Below, piece after piece: positions 6,494 through 8,317 of a stretch of DNA of 8,317 bases. This DNA comes from Acidobacteriota bacterium (GTDB lineage: Bacteria; Acidobacteriota; Terriglobia; Acidiferrales; UBA7541). How positions within the stretch are numbered: position 1 is the stretch's first letter; each line of letters begins with the position of its first letter. Below the pieces are notes generated by a model that saw only the letters and a program-made list of their open reading frames with translations, made no database searches and was not told the origin of the DNA. The stretch covers positions 1 through 8,317 of the forward strand of contig QHYF01000026.1 of the NCBI GenBank assembly GCA_003224075.1, given 5' to 3'. The translations under genes and the position numbers were made by a program.

Positions 6494-6507
6494 GGCTTTT
6501 TGTTTTT
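6463..6507 (+). terminator. Intrinsic terminator in the 5' leader of the reductase gene (attenuator)
   Basis: AAGCCCACG (6463-6471) pairs perfectly with CGTGGGCTT (6490-6498), and an inner stem CCAGA (6474-6478) with TCTGG (6482-6486) closes on a GAG loop. The T-rich tract TTTTTGTTTTT follows at 6497-6507. It begins 24 nt after the leader-peptide stop and ends 43 nt before the reductase ATG, on the same strand. A terminator between a promoter and its gene is best explained as regulated attenuation. Confidence 0.85.
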
Positions 6508-6550
6508 GGGTCGGAGATTTTCAGAGGATGGAACTTGGGAGTAAGGAATC

Positions 6551-8311
6551 ATGCCGGTAGAAACGTTGCCCGAAGTTGAAGAAAGGCACAGCCGCGAAGC
6601 CATCGAAGCCGAGATATCCCGCTTTGAAGAGCGCGTCCAACTGCTCCGCAGCGGCGCCATCAGCGAGGAGCAGTTTCGCCCCTTCCGCCTGAAGCACGGC
6701 ACCTACGGCCAGCGGCAGCCGGGATTCCAGATGCTTCGCGTCAAAGTCGCTGCGGGGGTGCTGAAACCGGCGCAGCTCCGAGTTTTGGCTGGCATTGCTG
6801 ACACGTACTCAACCGGGCGCGGACATCTTACCACTCGCGAAAACGTTCAATTCCACTTCGTGAAACTCGAAAACGTGCCTGCCGCCATGCGGCTGCTGGC
6901 TGACGCAGGCCTCACCACGCGCGAGGCGTGCGGCAATACCGTGCGCAACGTCACTGCCTGCCCGGTGGCGGGCATCTGCCCCGGTGAAGCATTTGACGTC
7001 ACGCCCTACGCACTGGGCGTCTCCCGCTATCTCTTGCGTCATCCCGATTTTCACGATTTGCCGCGCAAGTTCAAGATTGCCTTCTCGGGCTGCGAAAACG
7101 ATGGAGATTGCGCCGTTGCAGGCATCCACGATGTCGGCCTCATCGCCCAGGTCCGCGGAAACAACGGCACATCACGCCGCGGCTTCAAAGTTTTAGTTGG
7201 CGGCGGGCTGGGGAGCTTACCCACCGAGGCCGCCGTTCTCACGGATTTTCTGCCCGAGGAGGAGTTGCTTCCCACTGTTGAAGCGATTCTGCGCGTATTC
7301 AGCGAGACGGGAAACCGCAAGAACAAGTTCAAGGCGCGCATGAAATTCGTTTTGCGCGAAAAGGGCATCGAGGAGTTTCGCCGCCTGGTTGCCGAGAAGC
7401 GCAAGCGCTCACAGGCTCCGGCAGAGACCTTCACGGTGCCTTCTCCGATCCAGCCATCGCTGGTCACCATCGCCCCGGCGCCCTTATCTGCCTCGGCAGC
7501 GGATAAGCGAACCGATCCTGAATACGATCGCTGGGCCGAACACAACCTGATGTTCCAGCGCCAGACCGGATACGGAACGGTCTGGATCAAGCTTGCCGCT
7601 GGAACATTTTACAGTCACCAGATGCGCGAGCTCGCGGACCTGCTCGAAAAGAACGAACTGAACGGTGTGCGAATCGCGGTCAATCAGGATCTCGTCATTC
7701 CGTGGGTTCCCTTCGACCGCGTTCGCGCAATCTATGACGAGCTTCGAGCGCTCGACTTGGCCACACCCGGTGCCCGAACCATTTCAGACGTCACCGGATG
7801 CCCCGGAGCCACGACTTGCAATCTTGGCATCACGCGCTCCCTCACGTTGGCGGACGTGCTCTCGCGCGAATTGGCCGGCCAGAGCGACCCGGAAATCCAG
7901 AAACTCCGCATAAAAATCAGTGGCTGCCCCAATTCCTGCGGGCATCATCACATTGCCGACATCGGTTTTTACGGCAACGCAAGAAAGATCGGTGAACAAC
8001 AGGCTCCGTACTATCAGCTGATGCTCGGCGGAAAGGTAGATGCGAACGGTGTGCGTTTTGCGCGGCAGGTTATGGCCGTGCCCGCTCGGCCCATCCCCGC
8101 GATCATTCGTGAACTCCTGGCCTTTTACCAACAGGACCGCCGGCCTGGCGAAACCTTCACGGCCTGGGTCGGGCGCACACCGGACAAGGACATAAGCGCA
8201 CGGCTCCGGCCCTTTGCCGACGTGACAGACGCATCCGAGGAATTCTTCGTGGATTGGGGTGATACGGAAACCTATTCGTTGAAGCTGGGGCGCGGAGAGT
8301 GCGCCGCATAG
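6551..8311 (+). CDS. Siroheme/[4Fe-4S] nitrite/sulfite reductase (probably assimilatory sulfite reductase)
   Basis: This 586-residue enzyme belongs to the monomeric NirA/Sir family, which makes six-electron reductions of sulfite to sulfide or nitrite to ammonia, usually with ferredoxin as donor. It has the family's two-fold repeat: ferredoxin-like half-domains near residues 55-120 and 331-395, each followed by a siroheme-type domain (about 125-280 and 405-545). The cofactor cysteines are C417 and C423 (TGCPGATTC) and C459 and C463 (SGCPNSC). The N-terminal half also has C137-x5-C143 and C181-x5-C187. It ends in a GRGECAA tail with C584. TAAGGA (6542-6547) lies 3 nt before the ATG. Motifs alone do not separate sulfite from nitrite, but the cysteine-rich leader upstream argues for sulfite and cysteine synthesis. 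All ten Cys codons are TGC. Expression is probably set by the upstream attenuator. Confidence 0.92.
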   Translation: MPVETLPEVEERHSREAIEAEISRFEERVQLLRSGAISEEQFRPFRLKHGTYGQRQPGFQMLRVKVAAGVLKPAQLRVLAGIADTYSTGRGHLTTRENVQFHFVKLENVPAAMRLLADAGLTTREACGNTVRNVTACPVAGICPGEAFDVTPYALGVSRYLLRHPDFHDLPRKFKIAFSGCENDGDCAVAGIHDVGLIAQVRGNNGTSRRGFKVLVGGGLGSLPTEAAVLTDFLPEEELLPTVEAILRVFSETGNRKNKFKARMKFVLREKGIEEFRRLVAEKRKRSQAPAETFTVPSPIQPSLVTIAPAPLSASAADKRTDPEYDRWAEHNLMFQRQTGYGTVWIKLAAGTFYSHQMRELADLLEKNELNGVRIAVNQDLVIPWVPFDRVRAIYDELRALDLATPGARTISDVTGCPGATTCNLGITRSLTLADVLSRELAGQSDPEIQKLRIKISGCPNSCGHHHIADIGFYGNARKIGEQQAPYYQLMLGGKVDANGVRFARQVMAVPARPIPAIIRELLAFYQQDRRPGETFTAWVGRTPDKDISARLRPFADVTDASEEFFVDWGDTETYSLKLGRGECAA

Positions 8312-8317
8312 GGGAGA
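8311..8317 (+). promoter_or_regulatory. Probable ribosome binding site of a following gene
   Basis: GGGGAGA begins on the last base of the reductase stop codon and reaches the window end. This purine-rich run resembles the ribosome binding sites elsewhere in the window and suggests a tightly spaced downstream gene, perhaps another sulfur-assimilation gene. Confidence 0.4.

Noticed and set aside
6343..6510. The reductase leader as a riboswitch (SAM, T-box or cobalamin type).
   Set aside because: I could not find T-box or other known riboswitch consensus segments, and most of the leader is taken up by the Cys-rich ORF and a simple terminator. Peptide-based attenuation explains more of it.
6528..6560. 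A 10-codon ORF (MELGSKESCR) overlapping the reductase start and containing one Cys codon.
   Set aside because: Its only purine-rich run (AGAGG) directly abuts the ATG with no spacer, and one Cys codon is not a signal. Probably chance.
6247..6702. A 151-codon minus-strand frame across the leader and the reductase start.
   Set aside because: It runs against the strong plus-strand promoter, terminator and reductase gene and shows no recognisable domain.

Overview
The window looks like chromosomal DNA from a GC-rich, soil-type bacterium. The gene content fits Acidobacteriota best: a three-gene class B succinate dehydrogenase, a bacterial pyruvoyl-dependent arginine decarboxylase, an exported M19 dipeptidase, an exported cyclophilin and a one-chain siroheme reductase. 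That placement is inferred from gene content and protein style, not from a marker gene. There are no tRNAs, rRNAs, insertion sequences or CRISPR arrays.

Layout. (1) Positions 1-477, minus strand: the N-terminal 159 codons of a pyruvoyl-dependent arginine decarboxylase, running off the left edge, with its own consensus-like promoter. (2) Positions 478-871: a divergent intergenic region with back-to-back promoters and a strong dyad upstream of the sdh promoter. (3) Positions 872-4111: sdhC-sdhA-sdhB, encoding the diheme cytochrome b558 anchor, the flavoprotein and the iron-sulfur subunit. sdhC and sdhA overlap by ATGA; a short hairpin lies between sdhA and sdhB. (4) Positions 4170-6240: two secreted proteins on the same strand, an M19 (renal-dipeptidase-like) metallopeptidase and a cyclophilin-type prolyl isomerase. 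(5) Positions 6305-6510: a compact regulatory leader. (6) Positions 6551-8311: a 586-residue siroheme/[4Fe-4S] nitrite/sulfite reductase, followed by a Shine-Dalgarno-like GGGGAGA at the right edge that suggests another gene in the operon.

The most interesting element is the leader of the reductase gene. A near-consensus promoter (TTGACA, 18 nt, TATTCT) places the predicted transcription start on or next to the ATG of a 31-codon ORF with seven cysteines in its first 18 residues. Behind it lie a perfect 8-bp hairpin, a 12-bp palindrome and a textbook intrinsic terminator 44 nt before the reductase start codon. The 3' part of the small ORF can pair with the terminator loop and its 3' arm, giving a plausible antiterminator. 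The leader uses TGT for five of seven cysteines, while the full genes use TGC for 35 of 37. Together this reads as a cysteine-sensing, ribosome-mediated transcription attenuator, probably starting from a leaderless mRNA, that controls sulfite reduction for cysteine synthesis. Leaderless polycysteine ORFs acting as cysteine-responsive attenuators are known from mycobacteria; this would be an analogous device in an apparently unrelated lineage.

The other regions are ordinary housekeeping: succinate oxidation coupled to (mena)quinone, arginine decarboxylation towards agmatine and polyamines, and extracytoplasmic peptide and protein processing.
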